DNA of 27,938 nt. Source: Verrucomicrobiaceae bacterium. GTDB lineage: Bacteria; Verrucomicrobiota; Verrucomicrobiia; Verrucomicrobiales; Verrucomicrobiaceae. The first letter of the stretch is position 1. Every line of letters starts with the position of its first letter. The stretch is from NCBI GenBank assembly GCA_021151605.1, contig JAGKWZ010000114.1, forward strand, positions 1 to 27,938. The letters run 5' to 3'. Shown here piece by piece: positions 7,142 to 15,894 of the stretch. Position numbers and translations under genes: made by a program. Under the pieces are notes generated by a model that worked only from the letters and a program-made list of their open reading frames with translations, was not told the DNA's origin and ran no database searches.

Positions 7142-7686
7142 GGTATCAATCGCCCTGACCTGGGGATGCCTCGGGGCTATGCGTTCGTGGGTATTGCATG
7201 TGCATGCGGTTCTCGTGTGGACAAGTTTTGCGACTTCAATATTGTGTTCATGCCGCATCATGCGCCTCTTATACGTATACGCCCGATGCTCGCCTTGGTC
7301 ATTAGCCCAAATTAGCGCATAGAATAATTGGTCATTTGGCCAAGCGTCAAGTCATTGTGGTCGTGAAGCAGGGGGCTTCAGTCATTGGCCAAACCAAAAG
7401 GCATTGCGCGTGGCGCTTTGTCATATTCAGAGAAAGTTCTGAAGTGGGCACCATTCGGCAGCGTATTCCTGCGGCGGGTTGTCAGGCCATCGTAAGAGTG
7501 AGTTCATTGGCGGATGAATATTTAGTTGTTGACATTTGGTTGGTTGACCAACTAAATTCGGCGTGTCTCGGGTGTGCTGCGTCCTCTCCAGGATATCGGC
7601 AATTGACCTGAATGATCGCCTGTGACGCTTTACTCGCGCCGGTGGTCAGGGGCTAACCAACCGTGAACTACAGAGAAACATTCACC
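7142..7686. other. intergenic region with divergent regulatory sequence
   Basis: About 545 bases without a supportable gene. A 91-codon plus-strand frame (7336-7611) has no family resemblance and overlaps the promoter at 7529-7558, so I do not call it. Short TTGGCCAA motifs occur near 7336 and 7385. The left part continues from the PF10118 remnant and may hold more of its decayed body, but I could not align it. The right part is the promoter and leader of the operon starting at 7687. Confidence 0.6.
7529..7558 (+). promoter_or_regulatory. promoter with embedded TetR-type operator
   Basis: A consensus -35 TTGACA (7529-7534) and a -10-like TAAATT (7553-7558) are 18 bases apart. Between them lies the inverted repeat GTTGGT-TG-ACCAAC (7539-7552). 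A repressor bound here would block RNA polymerase. The whole 30-base block matches the one at 14879-14908 at 26 positions, including -35, -10 and the right operator arm. It should drive the operon beginning at 7687, with a leader of roughly 120 bases. Confidence 0.7.
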
Positions 7687-8595
7687 ATGACCCATACCAT
7701 TGTTGAACCGAAAGCCGCCGTTCGCCAGCCTGCTGGCGCCCGCGTCGGTATTCCGCCTCGCCAGATGGATTTCAGCATGGATCAGACGCGGCAGTACTTC
7801 TATGATGACAACGCGACGGCGACGCTTTTCTTCGCGATGTTGTCCAGCTGGTTTCCGCCCGGTGAGCACTTTTTCATGGAGTCTGTGCGCAATTTCCGCG
7901 ATATCGTCAAAGATGTGACGCTCAAAGACCAGATATCCGGCTTCATGGGCCAGGAGGCGATCCATAGTCGGGAGCATGACAAGCTCAACGGATTGTTTGA
8001 GCAGCGCGGCATCGACCTGCGATTACCGATCGCCGCCGTGAAGACCGGCCTCGGCGCACTGGAATACCTGCCGAAGAGCACTCGGCTTGCCGCAACCACA
8101 TTCATGGAGCACTTCACCGCTCTGCTCGCCGAGCAATTGCTCGAAGACCCCGATTTCGCGAGAAAAGCCGACCCGGAGATGATCAAACTCTGGCAGTGGC
8201 ATGCGCTTGAGGAGCTCGAGCACAAGGCCGTGGCTTACGATGTCTATGAACTGGCCGGTAACTCTCAGGCCGAGCGGGTCGTTGCCGCCGCCGCCGTGAT
8301 CGTAGCACTGGTTCCGGCCGCCTTCTTCAGTTGGGCTTGGCTGGTGGCGCATGAAGGCAAGGCCGCCGGGCTTAAGGACATTGGTCAGGGACTGACGCTC
8401 CTGTTCGGCAGCAATGGCTTCGTCACCAAAGTGCTGCCGAAATTGCCGATTTTTCTGCGTAAGCACTTCCACCCGGCAAAGCACGACTCGAAGGCGCTTG
8501 AGGCGAAGTGGAGGCGGATTATGTTCGGTGACGATGGCTTCCTCAACGACTATTTCCGCAATCGCGCCGCCGTCATGCCGACTGGCATGCATTGA
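7687..8595 (+). CDS. PF10118 'metal-dependent hydrolase' family protein, ferritin-like di-iron signature
   Basis: A 302-residue protein of the family usually annotated as predicted metal-dependent hydrolase. Its ligands form the order Glu60 (FPPGE), Glu90-x-x-His93 (QEAIHSREH), Glu141 (TFMEHFT), Glu176-x-x-His179 (EELEHK). That is the E, ExxH, E, ExxH pattern of ferritin-like di-iron proteins. A hydrophobic stretch (VVAAAAVIVALVPAAFFSWAWLV, about 195-217) may be a membrane-associated helix. The reaction is not established; a di-iron oxygenase or desaturase role in the pathway is possible (inference). I chose the ATG at 7687 over a GTG at 7663. It is first of three plus-strand genes, followed by an alpha/beta hydrolase and a BVMO. 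Intact paralogues are at 13735-14700 and 15895-16773. Confidence 0.85.
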   Translation: MTHTIVEPKAAVRQPAGARVGIPPRQMDFSMDQTRQYFYDDNATATLFFAMLSSWFPPGEHFFMESVRNFRDIVKDVTLKDQISGFMGQEAIHSREHDKLNGLFEQRGIDLRLPIAAVKTGLGALEYLPKSTRLAATTFMEHFTALLAEQLLEDPDFARKADPEMIKLWQWHALEELEHKAVAYDVYELAGNSQAERVVAAAAVIVALVPAAFFSWAWLVAHEGKAAGLKDIGQGLTLLFGSNGFVTKVLPKLPIFLRKHFHPAKHDSKALEAKWRRIMFGDDGFLNDYFRNRAAVMPTGMH

Positions 8596-8605
8596 GTCGC
8601 CGGCA

Positions 8606-9475
8606 ATGACGACCGAATACTTTACGACACCCGCCGGCCATCGCTTGGCGCTGAGCGCGTATGGACCGGAAGATGGCGAGCCGGTGCTGTTCTTCCACGG
8701 TGGCGGCCAGACGCGCCACGCTTGGGGAGGCGCCGCGCGGAAGCTCGGGGAGGAAGGCTGGCGGGCGATAGCCGTCGATATGCGGGGCCATGGCGAGAGC
8801 GATCGCACCGCCGACTACCGTACTACCGATTTTGCGCTTGACGTACGCGCTCTGGCTGAGGCGCAGTCGGCGCCGCCGGTGATTGTGGGCGCTTCGCTCG
8901 GCGGTATCGCCGCGATGATCGCGAACACCGGCCACGGCGCAAGCCCCGGTATGCCGGCGGAGGTTTCACGTGCGCTCGTGCTCGTTGATATTGCACCGCG
9001 CACCAACCCGGAAGGCGTCAAACGCATCCTGGATTTCATGGCGGCGCATACTTCCGGTTTTGTCTCGCTCGAGGATGCGGCGGCGGCCGTTGCCGCCTAT
9101 CAGCCGCAACGCGCGCAACGGAGCGATCCCGGCGGCCTGCGCAAGAATCTCCGACAGGCCGAGGACGGTCGTTGGTACTGGCACTGGGATCCACACCTGT
9201 TAACCCAATTCGGGCGCACACGCGACAAGGCTGCCGAAGAGGAAGCGCTCTACCGGGCGGCGGAGGGGCTACGGCAACCGGTGCTCTTGGTTCGCGGCCG
9301 GATGAGCGACATTGTGAGCGAGGACATCATTCATGAGTTCCAGACCCGCATCCCGCACGCACGCGTAATGCACGTCGGCGGTGCCGGCCACATGGTTGCA
9401 GGTGACCGTAACGACGTGTTCCTTGAGGCCGTCATGGCCTTCTTGGCTGAACTGGAGGTGTCGGCGGCGGCATGA
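8606..9475 (+). CDS. alpha/beta hydrolase (esterase-type)
   Basis: A 289-residue alpha/beta-hydrolase-fold protein with a complete catalytic set: oxyanion-hole HGGGQTRHAW (31-40), nucleophile elbow GASLGG with Ser97, an acid in the RGRMSDIVSED region, and His262 in GAGHMVAGD. The longer open frame that starts at 8414 lies inside the preceding gene; the ATG at 8606, ten bases after that gene's stop, gives the usual domain start MTTEYFTTPAGHRLAL. In this setting it would cleave the ester or lactone made by the BVMO encoded downstream (inference). Epoxide or dienelactone hydrolysis are alternatives. Confidence 0.88.
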   Translation: MTTEYFTTPAGHRLALSAYGPEDGEPVLFFHGGGQTRHAWGGAARKLGEEGWRAIAVDMRGHGESDRTADYRTTDFALDVRALAEAQSAPPVIVGASLGGIAAMIANTGHGASPGMPAEVSRALVLVDIAPRTNPEGVKRILDFMAAHTSGFVSLEDAAAAVAAYQPQRAQRSDPGGLRKNLRQAEDGRWYWHWDPHLLTQFGRTRDKAAEEEALYRAAEGLRQPVLLVRGRMSDIVSEDIIHEFQTRIPHARVMHVGGAGHMVAGDRNDVFLEAVMAFLAELEVSAAA

Positions 9476-9610
9476 GTTAACGCCTCCTTGAACCTGAATC
9501 AGCGAAGGATGGCTGCAGTGCGGTCATCAGCCCGGAACTTGTTCAACATGCCTGTCGGCAGCCCCTTTGTACGACGGCCCCGTTCCATTCTTTAACAGGA
9601 GCCTGTATCC

Positions 9611-11143
9611 ATGGCCAACCAACATTTTGACGTGCTGATCGTCGGCGCCGGTCTGAGCGGCATTGGCGCCGCCTACCACCTCCAACAAGAATGCCCCGGT
9701 AAAACCTATGCCATCCTTGAGCGGCGGGATGCGATCGGCGGCACCTGGGACATCTTCCGCTATCCGGGTATCCGCTCCGATTCGGACATGTACACCTTGG
9801 GCTATAACTTCAAGCCGTGGACCGAAACCCAGATCATCGCCGACGGCCCGAAGATTCGTGACTATGTGCGTGAGACGGCGCGCGAAAACGGCATCGAAAA
9901 ACATATCCGCTATGGCCGCAAGGTGGTGAAGGCATCTTGGTCCAGCGAGACCGCGCTATGGACGGTGGAGACGAAGGTCGGCCGCTACGAGGCTGGCGTC
10001 GAGTCCCAGGCAGCGGACAAGATCGAGACCTATACCTGCAATTTCCTATTCATGTGTTCGGGTTACTACAATTACGACAAGGGCTATGTTCCCGACTTCA
10101 AAGATCGGGAAAATTTCCAAGGGCAATTCATCTTGCCGCAGTTTTGGCCGAAGAGTCTCGACTACACGGGCAAGAATGTCGTGGTGATCGGTTCCGGCGC
10201 CACCGCAGTCACCGTGGTGCCCGCGATGACCGACAAGGCCGCCCACGTCACCATGTTGCAGCGTTCGCCCACCTATGTGGTCACCGTGCCGCAGAATGAC
10301 GGCCTTTCAAACATGCTCCGCAAGGTGCTGCCGGAGATGCTTGTGTACCGCATTGGTCGCATGCGCAACATCGCGCTCACTGCCGGCATGTTCAAAATTT
10401 CCCGCTCGCGCCCCCTTGCCGTGCGGCGGCTCCTTCTCGCACAGGTGCGCGCACAGGTGGGCGGGCGCTTCGACATGGCGCACTTCACTCCTGCCTACAA
10501 CCCGTGGGATCAGCGCCTGTGCGCGGTGCCGAAAGGCGATCTGTTCAAGGTGCTCAAGCAAGGCAAGGCGTCGGTCGTCACCGATCACATTGAGCGCTTT
10601 ACACCTGACGGCATCCTGCTAAGGAGCGGCAAGGAGCTGAAGGCGGATATCGTTGTTTGCGCCACCGGTCTTGAGATGCAACTGCTCGGCGGCGCGGAAG
10701 TACTTGTCGACGGGAGGTCGTACGACCTTTCCAAGGCCATGACCTATAAGGGCATGATGTTCAGCGACCTGCCGAACCTGACCAATACCTTGGGCTACAC
10801 CAACGCCTCGTGGACGCTCAAGGCCGATTTGATCGCCGAGTACGCCTGCCGCCTGATCAAGCACATGGACAAAACCGGCACGAAGATCTGCGTTCCCCGC
10901 AATCATGATCCGTCCGTGCAACCGGCGCCGTTCATGGACATGAGCTCGGGTTACTTCCAGCGTGCGGTCGATCGTCTGCCCAAGCAGGGCAACAAGGCGC
11001 CCTGGAAGCTTTTCCAGAACTACGCCATCGATATGACCTTGTTGCGCCGCGCCCCTGTCGAAGACGGGGTCATGGAATTTACGCGCCCAACCGGTATGGC
11101 CAAGCTGCGGTCAGTATCGAAGAAAGCGGCGCTAACAGTCTGA
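9611..11143 (+). CDS. EthA-like flavin-dependent (Baeyer-Villiger-type) monooxygenase
   Basis: A 510-residue protein, close to the usual length for EthA-type monooxygenases. The FAD motif is VGAGLSG (11-17), then GGTWDIFRYPGIRSDSDMYT, characteristic of this group, and a second nucleotide motif VIGSGATA (193-200) for NADPH. It should insert oxygen next to a carbonyl, giving an ester or lactone, or oxidise a heteroatom. The BVMO fingerprint F-x-G-x3-H-x3-W-P is present at 169-180 except that the conserved His is Leu175 (FQGQFILPQFWP). An ACAGGAG ribosome site lies before the ATG. It follows the hydrolase gene after 135 bases and is probably the last gene of that operon. Confidence 0.9.
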   Translation: MANQHFDVLIVGAGLSGIGAAYHLQQECPGKTYAILERRDAIGGTWDIFRYPGIRSDSDMYTLGYNFKPWTETQIIADGPKIRDYVRETARENGIEKHIRYGRKVVKASWSSETALWTVETKVGRYEAGVESQAADKIETYTCNFLFMCSGYYNYDKGYVPDFKDRENFQGQFILPQFWPKSLDYTGKNVVVIGSGATAVTVVPAMTDKAAHVTMLQRSPTYVVTVPQNDGLSNMLRKVLPEMLVYRIGRMRNIALTAGMFKISRSRPLAVRRLLLAQVRAQVGGRFDMAHFTPAYNPWDQRLCAVPKGDLFKVLKQGKASVVTDHIERFTPDGILLRSGKELKADIVVCATGLEMQLLGGAEVLVDGRSYDLSKAMTYKGMMFSDLPNLTNTLGYTNASWTLKADLIAEYACRLIKHMDKTGTKICVPRNHDPSVQPAPFMDMSSGYFQRAVDRLPKQGNKAPWKLFQNYAIDMTLLRRAPVEDGVMEFTRPTGMAKLRSVSKKAALTV

Positions 11144-11175
11144 CCTACACCGCGCCGTGAGAATGGCGCCTCAGC

Positions 11176-11199
11176 GGGGGGGGGCAACAACCCGCCCCC
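11176..11199. terminator. GC hairpin between convergent genes
   Basis: Nine G residues (11176-11184) pair with CCCGCCCCC (11191-11199) around a CAACAA loop, with one G-G mismatch. It lies between the ends of two convergent monooxygenase genes, where a bidirectional terminator would be expected. On the minus strand only a short run of T follows, so it may be a weak terminator. Confidence 0.35.
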
Positions 11200-11269
11200 A
11201 AAACCTCGGGGCGAGTTGCTGCTGTATAGAGATGCGTTCCTTGCCATACCGCCGAGGCTTTCAGTCAAT

Positions 11270-12841
11270 TTACTTCGCAACGGAACCCTGCAACCCGCAC
11301 TTGGAAAAGGTGTAATTCGACATTGGCAAGTGCTTGGCGCGCCAAAGCATTTCGACGGATGTTGATGGCCTCAGCATGGGCGCATCGCCGTGCTTGTCGA
11401 AATAGTAACTGTTCGACCCGCCGCAGTTGTGATTCAGGAACACCGTGTTTTTCTGACGCTCCAAGATGTTGGCGAAGTAGGCGTCATGCACGCTCTTGCG
11501 AACCTCGACGGCGGTGGCTCCCCGGCGCTTTGCTTCGGCAATGCAACGGGTTAGGTGAATGGCGTTTCCTTCCACCATTTTGAAATACGATGTGCCGATC
11601 AATGCATAGGGTCCGAGCATGATGTAGAAGTTCGGGAAGCCGTGAACTGTCAGCCCCTCGTAGGCCTGGAACCGGTTTTCGTCCCAATATTCGCCGATTT
11701 CGCGTCCTCCACGGCCATGCACCGGGTACGGCGGCAGATTACCCTTTTCAAAGGTCTTGTATCCCGTCGCCAGAATCAGCACGTCGATGTCGCGCTGCAT
11801 GCCATCGTGAGTGACGATACCGCCTTCCGTCACCTGCGCAATCGGTGTCGTCACGAGGTCTACATTCGGCTTTCCGAAGGTGCTGAAGTATTCATTGGAG
11901 AAAGTCGGCCGCTTGCACAGAAAGCCGTAATGCGGGGTTAGCTTGTCCCACAGATCTTCACGGCCGGGCAACTGATCTTTCATATTGCTGATGGCCGCTT
12001 TCTCACAGAAACTGACGAGCCACGGAAACTGCCGGTAGTAGATGGCGCCGATTACCATCAGCGTCTCGCTGCCGATATCCGTCCCTACGCGCATGGCCCT
12101 CTGCGCCAGCGGAGACCACCGGAACAGGCTTCGCGTCCAGGCAGGCACCTGCCGGTCCGGCTTCTTCAGCACCCAAATCGGCGTGCGCTGGTAAACGTCA
12201 AGGCGCGCCGCCTTGCGAGCGATTTCCGGCGCCAGCTGCACCGCCGTCGCCCCTGTCCCGATGATAGCGACGCGCTTGCCCGTCAGATCAATCCCGTCGT
12301 CCCACTCGGCGGTATGGATGACCTTTCCCTGAAAGCGCTCCAGTCCCTCGATATCCGGCCGCTTGGCGGTGATCAGGCCGCCGGTGGCGGAGACCAGATG
12401 CCTGGCAGTGACGGATGTCCCGTCGTGCAAATCGATCGTCCAGACATGGGATACTTCATCGAACCCGGCGTTCATCACCTCGACATTAAAGCGAGCTTTG
12501 TCGTAGATCGCGTGTTTTGCCGCCACCCGCTCGACATAGCGTTGAAGTTCATGACCCGGTGCGAAAAAACGGGACCAGTTCGGATTTTGTTCAAAGGAAT
12601 ACGAATAGGTGAACGAAGTGATGTCCACGGCAATGCCCGGGTAACGGTTGTCACGCCAGGTGCCGCCGACGCCGCTGCTTCTTTCAAGAATCAGAAAATC
12701 ATTGATGCCTTCGTTTCTTAGACGGATGGCGGCGCCGATACCCGAGATGCCTGCACCGATAATCACCACTTCATGGTCAGGATGGGAGACGCGCCTCACC
12801 GCGCCGGCCTCCCCCAGTTGCCTGTTAACTGCGATATTCAT
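11270..12841 (-). CDS. Baeyer-Villiger monooxygenase
   Basis: A 523-residue type I BVMO. The FAD motif IIGAGISGIGAA spans about 27-38, GGTWRDNRYPGIAVD follows at 59-73, the complete fingerprint FQGKVIHTAEWDD lies at 170-182 with His176 and Trp180, and the NADPH motif IIGTGATA is at 193-200. A late ILATGY segment is also typical. The enzyme should convert a ketone to an ester or lactone using NADPH and O2 in the cytoplasm. An AAGGAG site seven bases before the ATG fixes the start. It is the last gene of a minus-strand operon with an SDR and a PF10118 protein, so the SDR may supply its ketone substrate (inference). Confidence 0.93.
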   Translation of the reverse strand: MNIAVNRQLGEAGAVRRVSHPDHEVVIIGAGISGIGAAIRLRNEGINDFLILERSSGVGGTWRDNRYPGIAVDITSFTYSYSFEQNPNWSRFFAPGHELQRYVERVAAKHAIYDKARFNVEVMNAGFDEVSHVWTIDLHDGTSVTARHLVSATGGLITAKRPDIEGLERFQGKVIHTAEWDDGIDLTGKRVAIIGTGATAVQLAPEIARKAARLDVYQRTPIWVLKKPDRQVPAWTRSLFRWSPLAQRAMRVGTDIGSETLMVIGAIYYRQFPWLVSFCEKAAISNMKDQLPGREDLWDKLTPHYGFLCKRPTFSNEYFSTFGKPNVDLVTTPIAQVTEGGIVTHDGMQRDIDVLILATGYKTFEKGNLPPYPVHGRGGREIGEYWDENRFQAYEGLTVHGFPNFYIMLGPYALIGTSYFKMVEGNAIHLTRCIAEAKRRGATAVEVRKSVHDAYFANILERQKNTVFLNHNCGGSNSYYFDKHGDAPMLRPSTSVEMLWRAKHLPMSNYTFSKCGLQGSVAK

Positions 12842-12879
12842 TGATCTGCTCCTTAAATGCGAATGCGGCGGCGCAGGGA

Positions 12880-13707
12880 TCAGCCGGCGATCAGGCGATA
12901 CGTTTCGCCCAGCGCCTTGGCATACAGGCTTGGGGTTGCACGCTTGAACAGCCAGGCAATGCGCCCGTCGATCTGCGGCAGCATGTAGAGCCGGCCCTTA
13001 TCGAGTGCATCCAGCGTTTTTTTGGCCACGGTGTCGCTGTTTGTCAGAGCAAACCGCGTCATCGCCTTGCCGGCGAACTCCTTGCGGTTTTCGGGCATCT
13101 TGCCGTCACGCACAATGTTCGTGGGAACGAAGGTAGGACAAAGTGCGGTTACGCTGACGCCCGTCCCTGCAAGCTCAGCGTAAAGCGTTTCCGTCAGCGA
13201 CAGGACGCCGGCTTTGGTGACGTTGTATGTGGTCATCTCCGGCGCGGCGGCGAACCCTGCAGCTGAAGCGACATTGATCACGCCGCCGTATCCCAATGCT
13301 TTGATTTGCGGCACAAAGTAGTGACAACCGTGGATGACGCCCCACAGATTGACATGCAGGCAGGCCTTCCAGTCTTCCAGGGAAACCTCCCCGATGGGGC
13401 CTCCGATGCCGATTCCCGCATTGTTCACGATCAGGGTGACGGGGCGTTCCAACAACTCCGGCGCCCGCTCGCTCAGTTCGCGAACATGCTCCGCCTCGCC
13501 GACATCGCACGCAACGGCATGCGCCATCCGCCCGGAACGCCGGATCATCTCGGCGGTTTCTTCGGCTCTCTCCACCCGGATGTCGGCGCAGATGACCGAC
13601 CCTCCGCGTTTCGCGATTTCAAGAGCGAAACTCCGCCCTATGCCGCTGCCCGCACCCGTTACGACTGCGGCGGAAGAATGTGACACCAATGTTTTATGGG
13701 ATTTCAT
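12880..13707 (-). CDS. short-chain dehydrogenase/reductase
   Basis: A 275-residue classical SDR. The cofactor motif TGAGSGIG is at 17-24, NNAG at 95-98, and the catalytic residues are Ser148 (NVASAAG), Tyr161 and Lys165 (YNVTK). Asp42 after the second strand (CADI) suggests preference for NAD over NADP. It should interconvert an alcohol and a ketone. The AAGGA ribosome site precedes the ATG. It lies 38 bases upstream of the BVMO gene and 27 bases downstream of the PF10118 gene in one minus-strand operon, so oxidation of a secondary alcohol to the BVMO substrate is a reasonable role (inference). Confidence 0.92.
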   Translation of the reverse strand: MKSHKTLVSHSSAAVVTGAGSGIGRSFALEIAKRGGSVICADIRVERAEETAEMIRRSGRMAHAVACDVGEAEHVRELSERAPELLERPVTLIVNNAGIGIGGPIGEVSLEDWKACLHVNLWGVIHGCHYFVPQIKALGYGGVINVASAAGFAAAPEMTTYNVTKAGVLSLTETLYAELAGTGVSVTALCPTFVPTNIVRDGKMPENRKEFAGKAMTRFALTNSDTVAKKTLDALDKGRLYMLPQIDGRIAWLFKRATPSLYAKALGETYRLIAG

Positions 13708-13734
13708 ACGTTGTCCTTGTAGAGCTAGGTAAGT

Positions 13735-14700
13735 TCAAACGGCCGTCAGTACCGGCGCCTGCTGTTGGGTGCGAACGCGTTTTATCGGCGTCGTATGTTC
13801 GCGTTCCTTACGCTGCATGGCATATTCCCGAAGCGCATCGAACGCCTTGAGCGTGTCGCCGGTTTGATCGTACTCGCGCTTCCACACGCGAATGATTTCC
13901 CGGTTGTCATCATCCCAAGGGTGGAACGTCGGCGAATAATACGGAAGGAGGGTTTTCAGTACGCCCGTCAGGACTCCGGGCGAGACAAACAATGTCTTCG
14001 TCATTCGCAAGGCGGACCGCCAGTTTGTCAATTGTTTGTCTGCATACAGGAGATAAAAGTGATTCCCGACCATCAAGGGGAAACCCAGGACGGTTGCCGC
14101 CGCCATGCCGCCGGTTCTCAGCAGATAACCCCGCAATCCGCCACCGCTGGAGTCCACGAACACGTCGAAACTGACGCTCTTGTGCTCGGTTTCCTCCACG
14201 AAGTGCCAATAGAGCATGGCTCTCAACTCCGGCGAGGTCTCGTCGAATACATCGGGATGTTCGAGCAGCACGGAAGCGATTGTCGCAGTCATGTGTTCGA
14301 AGGCCGCCGCGATCGAACTCTGCATGTCGTCGCTGAGTTTTTCCTGCAACTGGATCCGGATATTCTTGAAAACCCCCTCGACCTTGTCGATGGGAACGCC
14401 ATGCTTTGTTCCAATGTCATTCATGACATCGTGCTCGCGGGCATGGATACGTTCTTGTCTGATGAACTCGATGGCCGCCTTCCTGACCCCTGGATCGTCA
14501 AGTTTGTCGAGTTGGCGGCGGGCCGAATTCATCACCCAGCGTTCGCCGTCCGGGACGGCGGCGAGGATGCCGTTCATCCAGTGAGTGGTCCACGGGTCGC
14601 CATTGAACCAGTGACGCGCCACAGTGTGTTCCGTCATGTCGAAGTGGATGTCCCGGGTTACGACCTCGTCGTAACCGATCTTCCGATTGGCTAGCGCCAT
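13735..14700 (-). CDS. PF10118 'metal-dependent hydrolase' family protein, ferritin-like di-iron signature
   Basis: A 321-residue paralogue of the proteins at 7687-8595 and 15895-16773. The metal-ligand pattern is Glu53 (VPDGER), Glu83-x-x-His86 (RQERIHAREH), Glu135 (AFEHMTA), Glu170-x-x-His173 (EETEHK). A hydrophobic segment (GMAAATVLGFPLMVGNHFYLLY) follows, as in the other copies, and the C-terminus carries FHPWDDDNREIIRVWKREYD. Function is not established; a di-iron oxygenation or desaturation role is possible (inference). It is the first gene of the minus-strand operon with an SDR and a BVMO and lies directly behind the perfect operator at 14732-14751. Confidence 0.85.
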   Translation of the reverse strand: MALANRKIGYDEVVTRDIHFDMTEHTVARHWFNGDPWTTHWMNGILAAVPDGERWVMNSARRQLDKLDDPGVRKAAIEFIRQERIHAREHDVMNDIGTKHGVPIDKVEGVFKNIRIQLQEKLSDDMQSSIAAAFEHMTATIASVLLEHPDVFDETSPELRAMLYWHFVEETEHKSVSFDVFVDSSGGGLRGYLLRTGGMAAATVLGFPLMVGNHFYLLYADKQLTNWRSALRMTKTLFVSPGVLTGVLKTLLPYYSPTFHPWDDDNREIIRVWKREYDQTGDTLKAFDALREYAMQRKEREHTTPIKRVRTQQQAPVLTAV

Positions 14701-14731
14701 AGCATGTTTCTCCCGATTTCAGAGGCCACCC

Positions 14732-14751
14732 ATGGTTGGTCGACCAACCAT
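14732..14751 (-). promoter_or_regulatory. perfect 20-bp TetR-type operator palindrome
   Basis: ATGGTTGGTCGACCAACCAT is a perfect 20-bp palindrome, 31 bases upstream of the first gene of the minus-strand operon. Its core GTTGGT-CG-ACCAAC matches the sites inside the promoters at 7529-7558 and 14879-14908. A TetR dimer is the obvious candidate ligand, since two TetR genes are present. A -35/-10 pair for the minus strand is not clear. Confidence 0.7.
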
Positions 14752-14878
14752 TTCACTAAGGATTAGCACATATTACAACCAGCATCAAGCGGATTACCTA
14801 CGCCGATCATGATCGAAATTAATACAAAAAAGCTGCCAGGCCGCGCCCATGGCGGTACGGGACAGATAAACAGCCTTA

Positions 14879-14908
14879 TTGACATTTGGGCGGACGACCA
14901 ACTAAATT
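14879..14908 (+). promoter_or_regulatory. promoter with embedded TetR-type operator
   Basis: TTGACA (14879-14884) and TAAATT (14903-14908) are 18 bases apart, exactly as in the promoter at 7529. The right operator arm ACCAAC (14897-14902) is intact, while the left arm (GGCGGA, 14889-14894) has diverged. It should drive the plus-strand operon starting at 14964. Together with the palindrome at 14732-14751 it makes a divergent control region of about 260 bases. Confidence 0.65.
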
Positions 14909-14963
14909 AGGCAAATGTCGAGGCGGATCAGTCCCGCCGAATAACCGAAGCTCAGGATGGTAT

Positions 14964-15893
14964 ATGACGGCAACCCCCAGTAATTCCTCATCGGCGGATG
15001 CCGGTTTCTCCGCTATGGGGCATGCCTACCGGGCCAATGCCCGGGTAGATGTAAAGAGCCCGACGTTCCTGGCGCGCTTGGAGGGATGGCGCCCTGCCCG
15101 TTCACTGCTCTGGCAAGGTATTCGGGGCGCTCTGCCGCCGGCGCTCGGCCTCATGCGCGGCCGATGCCGGGTTGATGGGCACCGGATCCATTTCGTTCAC
15201 GGAGGCGGTAGGCGGGACGCCCCGGTGCTGTTCCTGCATGGGTTCGGATCCATCAAGGAAAACTGGTTGCAGATGAGGCCCCTGATTGGCGGTTACCGGA
15301 TGATCGCCCCCGACCTGCCAGGTTTTGGCGAAAGCCACTTTCACGCGGATCAATCCTACGATTTTGTGTCGCAAGCTCGCCGTGTCGCGGCCTTCATCGA
15401 GAGCGTGGCGCGCGGTCCCGTGCATCTGGTCGGGAACTCCATGGGCGGCGCAATTGCCGCCTACGTCGCATCGACTCGACCCGATCTGGTGAGGTCGCTG
15501 GTGCTGATGAATGCGGCGGGCGTTCCCGGTAGCGAGCAGAGCGCCTTTGAGCGAACGGTCATGAGCGGCAAAAACACGCTGGTGCCGAAAACGCTGGCGC
15601 ATACGCGAAGATTGGCGGAGTTCGTCGTGGCGCGCGGCGCGGTCATGTCTTGGGCGGTCGCACCTGTATTGCATGCGGAAATGCGGCATCGTTATCACGT
15701 CAACCACCGGATCTTTTCCGACATCCTCGACGTCCCTGAGGATCCGCGACATGTATTTGCGCGGATTTCGGTGCCTACCCTTGTGCTGTGGGGGGATTCG
15801 GACAGGGTATTGAGTGCATCGTCGGCGCACGTGATGGCGTCCATCATCCCTGGCGCGAAGTGTCGTGTTTTGCGTCTGCCGACGGAGGCATGA
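14964..15893 (+). CDS. alpha/beta hydrolase lacking the C-terminal catalytic histidine
   Basis: A 309-residue alpha/beta-hydrolase-fold protein. It has the oxyanion motif LHGFGSIKENW (91-101), the nucleophile elbow GNSMGG with Ser159, and the acid loop LWGDSDRVL with Asp280. It stops 29 residues later (..KCRVLRLPTEA) where relatives continue with a G-x-G-H segment carrying the catalytic His and a final helix of some 20-30 residues. The stop lies one base before the ATG of the next gene. The reduced C-terminus suggests a nonsense or frameshift event, or a non-catalytic role. The ATG at 14964 has an AGGATGG ribosome site; the longer frame would start inside the promoter. A chlorophyllide-type or meta-cleavage-type hydrolase is the closest fold class. 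Confidence 0.82.
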   Translation: MTATPSNSSSADAGFSAMGHAYRANARVDVKSPTFLARLEGWRPARSLLWQGIRGALPPALGLMRGRCRVDGHRIHFVHGGGRRDAPVLFLHGFGSIKENWLQMRPLIGGYRMIAPDLPGFGESHFHADQSYDFVSQARRVAAFIESVARGPVHLVGNSMGGAIAAYVASTRPDLVRSLVLMNAAGVPGSEQSAFERTVMSGKNTLVPKTLAHTRRLAEFVVARGAVMSWAVAPVLHAEMRHRYHVNHRIFSDILDVPEDPRHVFARISVPTLVLWGDSDRVLSASSAHVMASIIPGAKCRVLRLPTEA

Positions 15894-15894
15894 C

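Noticed and set aside
7336..7611. 91-codon plus-strand open frame upstream of the PF10118 operon
   Set aside because: It overlaps the conserved promoter/operator block, has no family resemblance and no good ribosome site.
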